Below are positions 1 to 8,135 of a DNA stretch of 64,000 nt, one piece after another. Each line of letters opens with the position of its first letter. The stretch's first letter is position 1. Under the pieces are notes generated by a model. It ran no database searches and was not told where the DNA came from. It saw only the letters and a list, made by a program, of their open reading frames with translations. Position numbers and translations under genes: made by a program. The stretch is from Fontibacterium medardense (GTDB taxonomy: Bacteria > Pseudomonadota > Alphaproteobacteria > Pelagibacterales > Pelagibacteraceae), in assembly GCA_965235075.1 (NCBI GenBank), contig OZ249404.1, positions 868,001-932,000 on the forward strand, written 5' to 3'.

Positions 1-174
1 ACTTTTAAAAAAATCAACTGTACCATCTAAATTAACAAATAATTTACTATAGCCATGAGGTATCATCATTGCTCCAGCTACAAATCGAATTAATGAATAA
101 GAATAATATGATCCTGAATCGTAAAATCTTTCTAAGTAGGGAATAATTAATCTTGAATTTCTAGAAACTCTCAT
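1..174 (-). CDS. DoxX family membrane protein, N-terminal part only (runs off left edge)
   Basis: An open frame of 58 codons starts with ATG at 174 and reads to the window edge without a stop. After a polar N-terminus it shows a hydrophobic segment with the pattern LIRFVAGAMMIPHGYSKLF, which resembles the first membrane helix of DoxX proteins (an R-x-x-x-G-x-x-x-x-x-HG-x-x-K pattern). DoxX proteins are small four-helix inner-membrane proteins linked to quinone or redox functions. The C-terminal part is not in view, so family membership rests on this one helix. A short inverted repeat lies just upstream of the start at 193-207. Confidence 0.65.
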   Translation of the reverse strand, partial: MRVSRNSRLIIPYLERFYDSGSYYSYSLIRFVAGAMMIPHGYSKLFVNLDGTVDFFKS

Positions 175-192
175 TTGCAAATTGTATATCTC

Positions 193-207
193 TCTTGATA
201 ATCAAGA
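193..207. repeat. Short inverted repeat upstream of the DoxX gene
   Basis: TCTTGAT and ATCAAGA form perfect 7-base arms around a single A, 19 bases upstream of the DoxX start codon. It could be an operator for a dimeric regulator. AT-rich DNA produces such repeats by chance, so this is only a candidate. Confidence 0.25.
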
Positions 208-264
208 TCAATCAACAAATATGTATAAAATTTCAACTTAAATCTTAAACACATATAAAATATA

Positions 265-341
265 TGGTGCGCCCGGAAAGAGTCGAACTTCCAACCTCCA
301 GATTCGTAGTCTGGCATTCTATCCAATTGAACTACGGGCGC
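265..341 (-). tRNA. tRNA-Arg (anticodon ACG)
   Basis: Read on the minus strand, the acceptor stem GCGCCCG pairs with CGGGCGC, followed by discriminator A and an encoded CCA at 265-267. The D arm begins TAGTTCAATTGG. The anticodon stem CCAGA/TCTGG encloses the loop CTACGAA, giving anticodon ACG (arginine, read as ICG after A34 deamination). The T loop is TTCGACT. The cloverleaf is complete at 77 bases including CCA. Confidence 0.96.
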
Positions 342-414
342 TTAAATAATAGAAACGCTAAAATCTAATATCTTATTTTATTTTTTTTAATTAAATAATC
401 ATAGGGATTTATTC

Positions 415-1617
415 ATGCAAACAAACAATTGGAATTGGCTAAAACTTATTGCCATTGGCAGAATATTATCCTCTCTAACCTTTTTTATGTACGTTGGTTC
501 TATAGAACATTTAATTACTACGTGGGAATTATCTGCGACAGAGGCTGGTTTAATACAAACCTCTTTAGTTATAGGGTTTGCTATTGCTCTATTTATAAGT
601 TCGTATTGTTCAGATTTTTATAATCCAAATAGAATTCTTTCTATTTATTTAATTATAAATTTTTTATCCAGTTTTGTTTTTTATTTAATTGCTAAAGATT
701 TTTGGACGGCAAGTTTTATTAATTTTTTTATTGGTTTTGCTCAAGGGGGAATCTATGGACCTTCTATACTCTTAGTATCTGAAAAATTTAAATCAAAAAA
801 CAAAGGTACTGCCATGGGAGTAATGCTTGGCAGTCAATCCTTTGGTTATGCAATATCTTTGTCTTTGAGCTATGTTATTACAACTAACTATGGTTATAAA
901 ATAAGTTTTTTAACTGCATCTTTAATTAGTCTTGTTGGAGCAGTTATTCTATTAACAGCCGTATATGAAGATTTTTTAAAAAAATATAAATTTTCAGAAT
1001 CAAATAAAAAATTTTCTTTAAATCAAAATACTAAAACAAAATTTTTAATAACAGGATATACCGCTCATGCTATCGAACTATTTGGTTTGTGGTCTTGGCT
1101 GCCAGTTTTTTTAAGCATTATAATTGTAAATAAAATATCTATCACTGCTGTAGGGGTTGGTATTATTATTGGGTTTGCAATTCATTTATCTGGTGTTTTC
1201 TCTTCTATAATTGCAGGATATCTTTCTGACAGTTTAGGAAGGAAAAAAATTCTAGTTTCTTTTTCATTGTTTAGCGCAATTTTATCTTTTTTGATCGGTT
1301 GGACAGCGGAATTAAATTTATTTTTAATTGTTATAATTTGTATTTTTTACAGCTTTTTTGCAATTGGAGATTCTGGTGTTTTGACTGCCGCGTTGACTGA
1401 GAGTACACCTAAATATTGTGTGGGCAGAACTGTTGCTTATCGTTCTATTTTAGGAATTGGATTTGGATCTATAACGCCTGCTGTCTTTGGATTTATTATT
1501 GATATTACAAATAATCACCAGTCTATCAACTCAGAAACAAATTGGATTTTTGCATTTTCGTTCTTAGGTGTCGCTGGGTTAATTGCAACTTTTTGCGCGT
1601 CTAGATTTAAATCTTAA
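415..1617 (+). CDS. Major facilitator superfamily transporter
   Basis: This 400-residue, highly hydrophobic protein has about twelve predicted membrane helices in two halves separated by a charged cytoplasmic loop near residues 185-210 (rich in Lys, Ser and Asn). The second half carries an MFS-like loop motif, GYLSDSLGRKK, near residue 275, and the first half has a weaker SSYCSDFYNPNR equivalent. These support an MFS permease of the inner membrane. The substrate cannot be told from sequence. The ATG at 415 follows an AGGGA ribosome-binding site (about 402-407). Its last 11 bases overlap the convergent gene at 1607-2554. Confidence 0.85.
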   Translation: MQTNNWNWLKLIAIGRILSSLTFFMYVGSIEHLITTWELSATEAGLIQTSLVIGFAIALFISSYCSDFYNPNRILSIYLIINFLSSFVFYLIAKDFWTASFINFFIGFAQGGIYGPSILLVSEKFKSKNKGTAMGVMLGSQSFGYAISLSLSYVITTNYGYKISFLTASLISLVGAVILLTAVYEDFLKKYKFSESNKKFSLNQNTKTKFLITGYTAHAIELFGLWSWLPVFLSIIIVNKISITAVGVGIIIGFAIHLSGVFSSIIAGYLSDSLGRKKILVSFSLFSAILSFLIGWTAELNLFLIVIICIFYSFFAIGDSGVLTAALTESTPKYCVGRTVAYRSILGIGFGSITPAVFGFIIDITNNHQSINSETNWIFAFSFLGVAGLIATFCASRFKS

Positions 1618-2554
1618 CAAAAACAATTTTATTAAATAACCCCTGAAATTTTTTGTACAAAAAGAGTATTAGAAAAACAATTAATAAGGAAAAAATTACT
1701 CTAAAAAATAACACACCAGAAATGTGACCTCCAATAATAATCATTAAGATACTATCTTCAATAACAGCATGTACTAAATTTAATAAAGATAAAGAAAGTA
1801 GAATACTTTGTTTGTTAATTGATCCTGATTTTGCTTCTTTAATTAACAATCCCCCTCCAAATTGAAGACCAATGGTTAAACCAACAATAATGATATTGAT
1901 TGCACTAGAACTAATCCCCATTAACTTTAATGGATTTGCAAGAAGTCTTTTGATTAAATTTTCAACACCAATTTTTTTTAAAAGATTTAAAGAAAAAACT
2001 AAAATACAGATAATACAAAATATATAAATTAGATTTTCAACCTGTCCCAACATCCAAGAATAATAATCCGTTGGAATAACGCGTTGTTCTAAAACTAAAG
2101 TAAATTTTTCCTGTAAAAATCCAAAATAGAAATAAATTCTATGCAAAATAAACCCAGCCAAAAAGGCAATTCCTATCCGCAATGCGGATGCATAAAAGAA
2201 AGAAACACCGGCTGCGTGAGAGATAGCGCTTTCTACTAATATATTATGAGCAATTAAAATAATTACGGTTAAGACTGTAACCTGGGCAACTGTTAAGTCT
2301 AATGTTGGGACAATATTAATAAAAAGAACAATCGCAGCATAAACATTAATTATAATAGCTGTAACCCAAACTATGCCAAACTCAGCTGGTAGACCTAATA
2401 GTTGAACAATAGGTTCGAAAAAATTTGAAATAATTTTTACTATTCCAATTTCTTCTAGAATTTTAATTATAAAAATAAATGGAATTAATATTTTATATAA
2501 AGGAATACAAATATCTTTAATTTCTAAAAGACTATTTCTAAAAAACTTATTCAA
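1607..2554 (-). CDS. Nucleoside-recognition (Gate) domain membrane protein
   Basis: The 315-residue integral membrane protein has about eight hydrophobic segments arranged as two similar halves. Each half has an amphipathic stretch that resembles the Gate or nucleoside-recognition domain of spore-maturation-like and YjiH-like proteins, for example near residues 55-80 (LPAEFGIVWVTAIIINVYA) and near 205-235 (GLTIGLQFGGGLLIKEA). The name of the domain is historical and the transported compound is unknown. It overlaps the upstream TVP38-like gene by four bases (ATGA), so the two are probably co-transcribed. It ends inside the 3' end of the convergent MFS gene. Confidence 0.7.
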   Translation of the reverse strand: MNKFFRNSLLEIKDICIPLYKILIPFIFIIKILEEIGIVKIISNFFEPIVQLLGLPAEFGIVWVTAIIINVYAAIVLFINIVPTLDLTVAQVTVLTVIILIAHNILVESAISHAAGVSFFYASALRIGIAFLAGFILHRIYFYFGFLQEKFTLVLEQRVIPTDYYSWMLGQVENLIYIFCIICILVFSLNLLKKIGVENLIKRLLANPLKLMGISSSAINIIIVGLTIGLQFGGGLLIKEAKSGSINKQSILLSLSLLNLVHAVIEDSILMIIIGGHISGVLFFRVIFSLLIVFLILFLYKKFQGLFNKIVFVKI

Positions 2555-3267
2555 ATTTTTCTCTTAAAAAATTTATGTTTTATAAAATTAACTACCAGAA
2601 CCATTATACCAAGCGCAGTTAAGGGTATAGAAACTTTTGGATCCGAGAGTAAATCTAAATTAAACTGTGAACCCTCCTCAATTTTAGAACTAATTCCTGA
2701 GACTAAACTTACTGAAATAAATATTGATGGTGCCACACCAAAAATATTTGAAAGAAATATATTTTTAAGTTTCATATTAAATAATATTGGAATCAATGTG
2801 CCTGCTTGCGAAGGTATTCCTGGAACTAATCTTAAAAATAATAAATAAGCAAAATCATTATTTTTAAAATGACTATCTAAACTTTTATATTTATTTGAAA
2901 AATATTTAATAACCAAATCTTTGAAATAATAATTTGCAAAAACATACAAAGCAGTAGAACCAAATGCAAATCCCATTAGCAATAATAATGATCCTAGAAA
3001 TGTGCCAAAAATAAAGCCAGCTGCAATGACTACTGGGAAACCAAAACCAAGTAAGAAAAACCAAATTGTACAAAATAAAAAAAATGAAAACGAAGAAAGA
3101 AAAATATTTTCGTTTACATAATTTAAAACTACTTTTCGATCATTTTTAATAAAATCTGAATTTACATAATTATAAACCTCATAATGAAAAAACAGAAATG
3201 TCACCAATCCCACTATTAAAAGATAAATTAATCCTAAAATAATTTTAAGTTTTGATAATTTTGTCAT
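2551..3267 (-). CDS. TVP38/TMEM64 (VTT domain) family inner-membrane protein
   Basis: This 238-residue protein has an N-terminal membrane helix at about 8-28, then a VTT/SNARE-associated core. The core shows the glycine-rich segment GFPVVIAAGFIFGTFLGS (about 73-93), and the characteristic LFLRLVPGIPSQAGTLIP (about 143-160), whose Arg and Pro residues are typical of TVP38, DedA and YqaA proteins. Such proteins are implicated in lipid scrambling or membrane homeostasis. It is the first gene of a two-gene unit with the Gate-domain gene and is divergent from rpmH. It is distinct from the two YqaA-like genes at 26308 and 27211. Confidence 0.8.
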   Translation of the reverse strand: MTKLSKLKIILGLIYLLIVGLVTFLFFHYEVYNYVNSDFIKNDRKVVLNYVNENIFLSSFSFFLFCTIWFFLLGFGFPVVIAAGFIFGTFLGSLLLLMGFAFGSTALYVFANYYFKDLVIKYFSNKYKSLDSHFKNNDFAYLLFLRLVPGIPSQAGTLIPILFNMKLKNIFLSNIFGVAPSIFISVSLVSGISSKIEEGSQFNLDLLSDPKVSIPLTALGIMVLVVNFIKHKFFKRKI

Positions 3268-3297
3268 TTTTAAAACGTATTAAATAAAAATTTTTAC

Positions 3298-3326
3298 TGT
3301 ACATGATTTAACAATTTACCTATAAA
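3298..3326 (+). promoter_or_regulatory. Candidate sigma70 promoter for the rpmH operon
   Basis: TGTACA at 3298-3303 and TATAAA at 3321-3326 are separated by 17 bases. They lie 23 bases upstream of the rpmH start, in the only gap on this side of the divergent TVP38-like gene. Confidence 0.4.
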
Positions 3327-3348
3327 TAGCCAAATTCTAATTATCACA

Positions 3349-3483
3349 ATGAAAAGAACCTATCAGCCAAGCAAAATAGTAAGAAAGAGAAGACACGGTT
3401 TTAGATCACGTATGGCAACAAAAGGTGGTCGAAAAGTTATTGCTCGAAGAAGATTTAAGGGAAGAAAATCTGTATCTGCTTAA
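3349..3483 (+). CDS. rpmH: 50S ribosomal protein L34
   Basis: The 44-residue ORF begins MKRTYQPSK and continues through RHGFRSRMATKGGRKV to a basic C-terminus, which is the near-invariant L34 sequence and its normal length. L34 is a small basic protein of the large ribosomal subunit. It opens the conserved cluster rpmH-rnpA-yidD-yidC, with rnpA starting three bases after its stop. Confidence 0.97.
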   Translation: MKRTYQPSKIVRKRRHGFRSRMATKGGRKVIARRRFKGRKSVSA

Positions 3484-3486
3484 GTC

Positions 3487-3840
3487 ATGCCCAAGACTCT
3501 AAAATTTGAAAGTCTTAGAGGCAATCTTGAATTTAAAAAAATTCTATCTTCAAAAAAAGTAAGTTCAGACTTATTCACGATTTATTACACTAACAAAGAT
3601 ACTGTTCCAGAAACAAATAAAATTCACATGAGTTTTGTATCAGCCAAAAAGCTCGGAAATGCAGTAAAAAGAAATAAAATTAGAAGAAGATTAAAAATGG
3701 CTGCACGTAAAGCGATTACTGAGATTGATTCATTTAACAATAAATATAAGTATGCTGTTTTTGCAAAATCAAAAATATATGATGTTGATTTTACTAAAAT
3801 TGTACAAGAACTTGGATATAAATTTAGCTCGTTAAAATAA
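3487..3840 (+). CDS. rnpA: Ribonuclease P protein component
   Basis: RnpA is the protein cofactor of RNase P, which trims the 5' leaders of pre-tRNAs together with the rnpB RNA. The 117-residue protein has the family's RNR signature, AVKRNKIRRRLK, at about residues 59-70, and the N-terminal LKFESLRGNLEFKKIL typical of the fold. The length is normal. It starts three bases after rpmH and its TAA stop overlaps the yidD ATG by one base (TAATG), so translation is probably coupled. rnpB is not in this window. Confidence 0.95.
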   Translation: MPKTLKFESLRGNLEFKKILSSKKVSSDLFTIYYTNKDTVPETNKIHMSFVSAKKLGNAVKRNKIRRRLKMAARKAITEIDSFNNKYKYAVFAKSKIYDVDFTKIVQELGYKFSSLK

Positions 3841-4100
3841 TGATAAAAAAAATAGATACTTTTTTTTCTTTTATTCTTACAAAGTTTATTAAAATCTATA
3901 AGTTTTTATTATCCCCTTTTTTTCCTAACGCATGTCATTATGATCCAACATGCTCTGAATATTTTATGCAGAGTTTAAAAGAATATGGTTTTATTAAAGG
4001 ATGTTTTAAAGGAATTCTTAGAATTTTAAGATGTCATCCAATTAAATTTTTAGGCGGCGGATTTGGCTATGATCCTGTTGTAAAAAATAAAAATAAATAA
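3840..4100 (+). CDS. yidD: Membrane protein insertion efficiency factor YidD
   Basis: YidD is a small membrane-associated protein thought to assist YidC-dependent insertion. The 86-residue product has the family pattern SPFFPNACHYDPTCSEY at 25-41, then C55, C65 and the H-P-x-x-x-GG-x-G-YDPV end at about 66-80. The N-terminal 24 residues form an amphipathic or membrane-binding helix. It overlaps rnpA and yidC by one base each (TAATG junctions). Confidence 0.95.
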   Translation: MIKKIDTFFSFILTKFIKIYKFLLSPFFPNACHYDPTCSEYFMQSLKEYGFIKGCFKGILRILRCHPIKFLGGGFGYDPVVKNKNK

Positions 4101-5794
4101 TGGAAAATAGAAACGTAATCATAGCGGTCATATTATCAACTGCAATCTTGATTGGTTGGTCAATGTATTTTGAAAATCCTGATGAGGCTCAAAGAAAGAG
4201 ACTTGAAATTCAAGGCAAGACGGAAGTTCAAACTAATATTCAAAAACCAGAAACTCCTCAAACTGGAAAAATACTTCCAACAAAAGCTATTTCTAGAAGC
4301 GATGCATTAAAAGAGACTGATAGAGTATTTATCGAAAATAGTAATTTGTCTGGCTCTATATCTTTAAGAGGAGCGCTAATCGATGACATTATATTAAAAA
4401 ACTACCGAGAAACCTTAGACAAAAGTAGTAAACCAATTGTTGTTCTTAGCCCTAAAAAATCTGAGGATGGATATTTTGTAGAATCGGGTTGGGCAACAAC
4501 AAAGTCAGATGTTAAAGTTCCTGATAACAATAGTGTTTGGCAAATTAGAGAAGGTAAAAAATTAACCCCTGCTTCTCCTGTAACTCTTGAGTGGAACAAT
4601 AGAGAGGGTGTTGTTTTTTCTAAAAAGATTGAAGTAGATGATAAGTATTTATTTAAAATTACAGAAACAATCAGAAATGAAAAAAGTAAAACAATTGAAT
4701 TATTTCACTATTCTCAAATAACAAAAAATACAAAGCCTAATACAGAAAATTTTTATATTCTGCATGAAGGATTGATTGGAGTTGTCGATAAAAATTTAAA
4801 AGAAGAAACATATTCAACAATTGAGAAAGAGAAAAAAACTTACACTGGCAAGAGTGGTTGGTTTGGTATTACTGACAAATATTGGATGTCCGCTATTATT
4901 CCTGAAAGCGGAAAATCTTTTAAAGGCGAATATTCCTTTGCCAATAGTTATAAAGCAAATTTTATAATATCAGAGCCAACAATAGCAAATCCGCAAAAAA
5001 GCACCTCTAATACTTTAAAAATATTTATCGGTGCAAAAGAAGTTTATCCGATTGACAATTATACTGAAAAAGAAAAAATTGACCGTTTTGATTTATCAAT
5101 TGATTGGGGTTGGTTTTATTTTATTACAAAGCCTTTATTTTTTGCAATCGATTATATCTTTAAAATTGTTGGAAACTTCGGTGTTGCAATTATAATTCTA
5201 ACTCTTCTTGTAAGAATTCTATTTTTTCCACTTAATAACTATTCTTTTAAATCCATGGCGAAAATGAAAGTTCTTCAGCCAGAAATGTTAAGAATAAAAG
5301 AGCTCTATAAAGATGACGTGAAGAGAACTCAGCAAGAAATGATGGCTTTGTATAAAAGAGAAAAAGTAAATCCTTTGTCAGGATGTCTTCCAATATTAGT
5401 TCAAATTCCAATTTTCTTTGCAGTTTATAAGATGCTTTTTGTAACTCTTGAAATGCGTCATGCTCCATTTTTTGGATGGATTAAAGATTTATCAGCTGCA
5501 GATCCAACTACGATTTTTAATTTATTTGGTTTAATTCCTTGGAATCCTCCTTCGTTTTTAATGATAGGTGTGTGGCCAATATTAATGGGTATCACGATGT
5601 ACTTTCAAATGAAGCTAAACCCAACTCCACCAGATCCTATACAGGCGAAAATTTTTGCATTTTTTCCTTTGATAATGACAGTTATGTTAGCAACTTTTCC
5701 TTCTGGATTAGTTGTCTATTGGACAGTAAGTAACGTACTTACAATGGCTCAACAGTATTACATTATGAAGCAAACTACGGTGAAAACGGTTTGA
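4100..5794 (+). CDS. yidC: Membrane protein insertase YidC
   Basis: YidC inserts proteins into the inner membrane, alone or with the Sec translocon. The 564-residue protein has an N-terminal membrane anchor (about 7-23), a polar linker, a large periplasmic domain (about 70-330) and the conserved C-terminal five-helix core. In the core, LLVRILFFPLN carries the groove arginine, followed by the coiled SMAKMKVLQPEM segment and the GCLPILVQIPIFFAVYKML helix. Full length is typical of Gram-negative YidC. Its stop overlaps the argB start (TGATG). In several alphaproteobacteria engB sits between yidC and argB, but it is absent here. Confidence 0.97.
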   Translation: MENRNVIIAVILSTAILIGWSMYFENPDEAQRKRLEIQGKTEVQTNIQKPETPQTGKILPTKAISRSDALKETDRVFIENSNLSGSISLRGALIDDIILKNYRETLDKSSKPIVVLSPKKSEDGYFVESGWATTKSDVKVPDNNSVWQIREGKKLTPASPVTLEWNNREGVVFSKKIEVDDKYLFKITETIRNEKSKTIELFHYSQITKNTKPNTENFYILHEGLIGVVDKNLKEETYSTIEKEKKTYTGKSGWFGITDKYWMSAIIPESGKSFKGEYSFANSYKANFIISEPTIANPQKSTSNTLKIFIGAKEVYPIDNYTEKEKIDRFDLSIDWGWFYFITKPLFFAIDYIFKIVGNFGVAIIILTLLVRILFFPLNNYSFKSMAKMKVLQPEMLRIKELYKDDVKRTQQEMMALYKREKVNPLSGCLPILVQIPIFFAVYKMLFVTLEMRHAPFFGWIKDLSAADPTTIFNLFGLIPWNPPSFLMIGVWPILMGITMYFQMKLNPTPPDPIQAKIFAFFPLIMTVMLATFPSGLVVYWTVSNVLTMAQQYYIMKQTTVKTV

Positions 5795-6648
5795 TGGACA
5801 TTAAGTCTTTTTGGCCAGAACTTGGTCCATCAATTCAAGAGGCATCAGTTTACTTCGACAAATATAAAAATAAAAAAATAATTCTCAAATATGGTGGTCA
5901 GGTAATGTCTGATCAAAGTCTATCAAAAGCGTTTGCCCAAGATGCTGCAATTTTAAGAAAATTAGACGTTGATGTTGCGGTTATTCACGGTGGCGGTCCT
6001 CAAATTAAAACAAAACTAGAATCTCAAAATTTAGAAAGTAAATTTATATCTGGATTAAGAGTAACTGATGAAAATGTAATAAAAGTTGTAGAAGATGTTT
6101 TGTTAAATGAAATAAATCCAGATCTAAGAGATGCCATTATAAATTACGGTGCAAAAGCAGAGTCCATTACTGTTAGAAAAAATAATGTAATTCACATAGA
6201 TAAAGCTATAGATGAACAATTAGGATTTGTTGGGGATCCAAAAAAAATTGATACAAAAATATTAAATAACTTTTTTAAACAAAAAATTATTCCTGTTATT
6301 GCTCCTATGGGAATGGATAATAAGGGACAAGTTTATAATGTGAATGCCGATACAGCCGCTGGAACTATTGCAAACCAAATAAAGGCTGAAAGACTTTTAT
6401 TAATGACGGATGTTCCTGGGGTAAATGACAAAAACGGTAATTTAATATCACAATTATCTACAAAACAAGCTTTAGATCTTATTGATGATGGAACGATTAC
6501 CGGGGGAATGATTCCAAAAATTAAAACATGCATTAGTGCAATTGAATCTGGGGTAAACGGAGTGGTTATTATTGATGGAAGAAAATCTCATGCTGTTCTT
6601 TTTGAATTATTCTCAAATCTTGGAGCTGGAACACTTATAGTAAATTAA
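5794..6648 (+). CDS. argB: Acetylglutamate kinase
   Basis: ArgB phosphorylates N-acetylglutamate, the second step of arginine synthesis. The 284-residue protein has the amino-acid-kinase motifs: LKYGGQVM (about 25-32), IHGGGPQI (about 65-72), the GLRVTD segment and NVNADTAAGTIA (about 184-195). I chose ATG at 5794, which overlaps the yidC stop as TGATG. A TTG at 5791 directly before it is also in frame and would add one residue. The stop overlaps the next gene (TAATG). argH is at 30932, far away, so arginine genes are scattered. Confidence 0.95.
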   Translation: MDIKSFWPELGPSIQEASVYFDKYKNKKIILKYGGQVMSDQSLSKAFAQDAAILRKLDVDVAVIHGGGPQIKTKLESQNLESKFISGLRVTDENVIKVVEDVLLNEINPDLRDAIINYGAKAESITVRKNNVIHIDKAIDEQLGFVGDPKKIDTKILNNFFKQKIIPVIAPMGMDNKGQVYNVNADTAAGTIANQIKAERLLLMTDVPGVNDKNGNLISQLSTKQALDLIDDGTITGGMIPKIKTCISAIESGVNGVVIIDGRKSHAVLFELFSNLGAGTLIVN

Positions 6649-7316
6649 TGGATAAAATAAAGGACGTAAAATTTTGGATTTTTGATTTAGATAATACTCT
6701 TTATCCTTCATCTACAAATTTATTTTCAGGAATTGATAAACTAATGGCAAGTTTTATCACTCAACATTTAAATGTTGATCATGAAGAAGCTATTCAGATT
6801 AAAAATGATTATTTTCAAAAACACGGGACAACTTTGAATGGCTTAATCAAGAATCACAATATTGATCCTCATCACTTTTTAGAGTTTGTTCATAATATTG
6901 ATTACAGTTTTTTAAACAAAAATGAAAAACTAAATAAAGAAATCAAAAATTTACCTGGAAAAAAAATTATATTTACTAACGGCTCAAGAAAACATGCAAA
7001 TAATGTTATTACTAATATGCAGCTTGATGAAAATCTTTTTTCAATATTTGATATTGTTGACTCAGATTTTGTTCCAAAACCAGAAAGGTCTCCTTATGAA
7101 AGGCTTATTAAAAAATACGACATTATACCCGAGCAAAGTATTTTTTTTGAAGATATAGCAAGAAACCTAAAGCCAGCTCATGATCTTGGTATGAAAACAG
7201 CATGGGTAATAAATGAAGATAATTGGGCAAAAGAAGGCCATGATGAGGATCATGTACACTTTAAAATAAAAGAATTAGATCATTTTCTTGAGCAGTGTAA
7301 TTTGTTAATTAAATAA
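6648..7316 (+). CDS. HAD-family hydrolase (pyrimidine 5'-nucleotidase-like)
   Basis: This 222-residue protein is a haloacid-dehalogenase-type phosphatase. Motif I is FDLDNTLYP with the nucleophile D13 and acid D15. Motif II is FTNGSRKHA near 105-113, the motif III lysine lies in PKPERSPYERL, and motif IV is FFEDIARN near 165-172. The DNTLYP variant and a helical cap inserted after motif I are typical of the pyrimidine 5'-nucleotidase subgroup (SDT1-like). That would act on UMP/CMP, but the substrate is inferred. Its place between argB and dapD is a common alphaproteobacterial arrangement. Confidence 0.85.
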   Translation: MDKIKDVKFWIFDLDNTLYPSSTNLFSGIDKLMASFITQHLNVDHEEAIQIKNDYFQKHGTTLNGLIKNHNIDPHHFLEFVHNIDYSFLNKNEKLNKEIKNLPGKKIIFTNGSRKHANNVITNMQLDENLFSIFDIVDSDFVPKPERSPYERLIKKYDIIPEQSIFFEDIARNLKPAHDLGMKTAWVINEDNWAKEGHDEDHVHFKIKELDHFLEQCNLLIK

Positions 7317-7318
7317 AC

Positions 7319-8134
7319 ATGAGTATAGAAAATATTATTTTAAAAGCTTGGGAAGACAGAAATAATATTAATAAAAATTCTGACAAAGCAATTATTTCCG
7401 CAATTAATGAAACTTTAGAAAAACTAGACTCAGGCAATATTAGGGTATGTGAAAAAAAAAATAATGAATGGCATACTCATCAATGGATAAAAAAAGCAAT
7501 TCTTTTAAGTTTTAAAACCCAAGATAATAAAATTTTATCGGGTCCATATACAACTTGGTTTGACAAGGTAGATGGCAAGACAACCCTTTGGAATGAAAAA
7601 AAACATATTGATGCAGGATTCAGATCTGTACCAAATGGAGTTATAAGAAAATCTGCATACATTGGAAAAAATGTTGTGCTGATGCCATCCTTTATAAATG
7701 TTGGTGCTTATGTTGATGATGGAACCATGATTGATACTTGGTCAACAGTTGGTTCCTGCGCACAAATTGGAAAAAATTGTCATATTTCTGGAGGAGTTGG
7801 AATAGGTGGAGTATTAGAACCTCTTCAAGCAAACCCTGTAATTATTGAAGACAACTGTTTTATTGGAGCAAGATCAGAAGTGGCTGAGGGAGTTATTGTT
7901 GGCGAAGGTTCTGTAATTTCTATGGGTGTTTACATTGGAGCTTCAACAAAGATTATAGATAGAGAAACAAACCAAATTATTTATGGAAAAGTTCCTCCGT
8001 ATTCTGTGGTAGTTTCGGGATCACTTCCAAACGAGGATAAAAAAAAACCAAGTTTAAATTGTGCAGTCATTGTTAAAACTGTCGATGAAAAAACTAGAAG
8101 CAAAACTTCAATAAACGACTTACTGAGAGATTGA
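7319..8134 (+). CDS. dapD: 2,3,4,5-tetrahydropyridine-2,6-dicarboxylate N-succinyltransferase
   Basis: DapD succinylates tetrahydrodipicolinate in the succinylase branch of lysine and meso-diaminopimelate synthesis. The 271-residue length is exactly typical. The N-terminal third is helical. From about residue 100 the chain shows left-handed beta-helix hexapeptide repeats (IGKNVVLMPSFINVGAYVDDGTMIDTW as shorter units, ISGGVGIGGV, IGARSEVAEGV). It is followed one base later by dapE, the later hydrolytic step in the same branch, so the two form a functional pair. lysA, which finishes lysine synthesis, is at 32457. Confidence 0.97.
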   Translation: MSIENIILKAWEDRNNINKNSDKAIISAINETLEKLDSGNIRVCEKKNNEWHTHQWIKKAILLSFKTQDNKILSGPYTTWFDKVDGKTTLWNEKKHIDAGFRSVPNGVIRKSAYIGKNVVLMPSFINVGAYVDDGTMIDTWSTVGSCAQIGKNCHISGGVGIGGVLEPLQANPVIIEDNCFIGARSEVAEGVIVGEGSVISMGVYIGASTKIIDRETNQIIYGKVPPYSVVVSGSLPNEDKKKPSLNCAVIVKTVDEKTRSKTSINDLLRD

Positions 8135-8135
8135 T

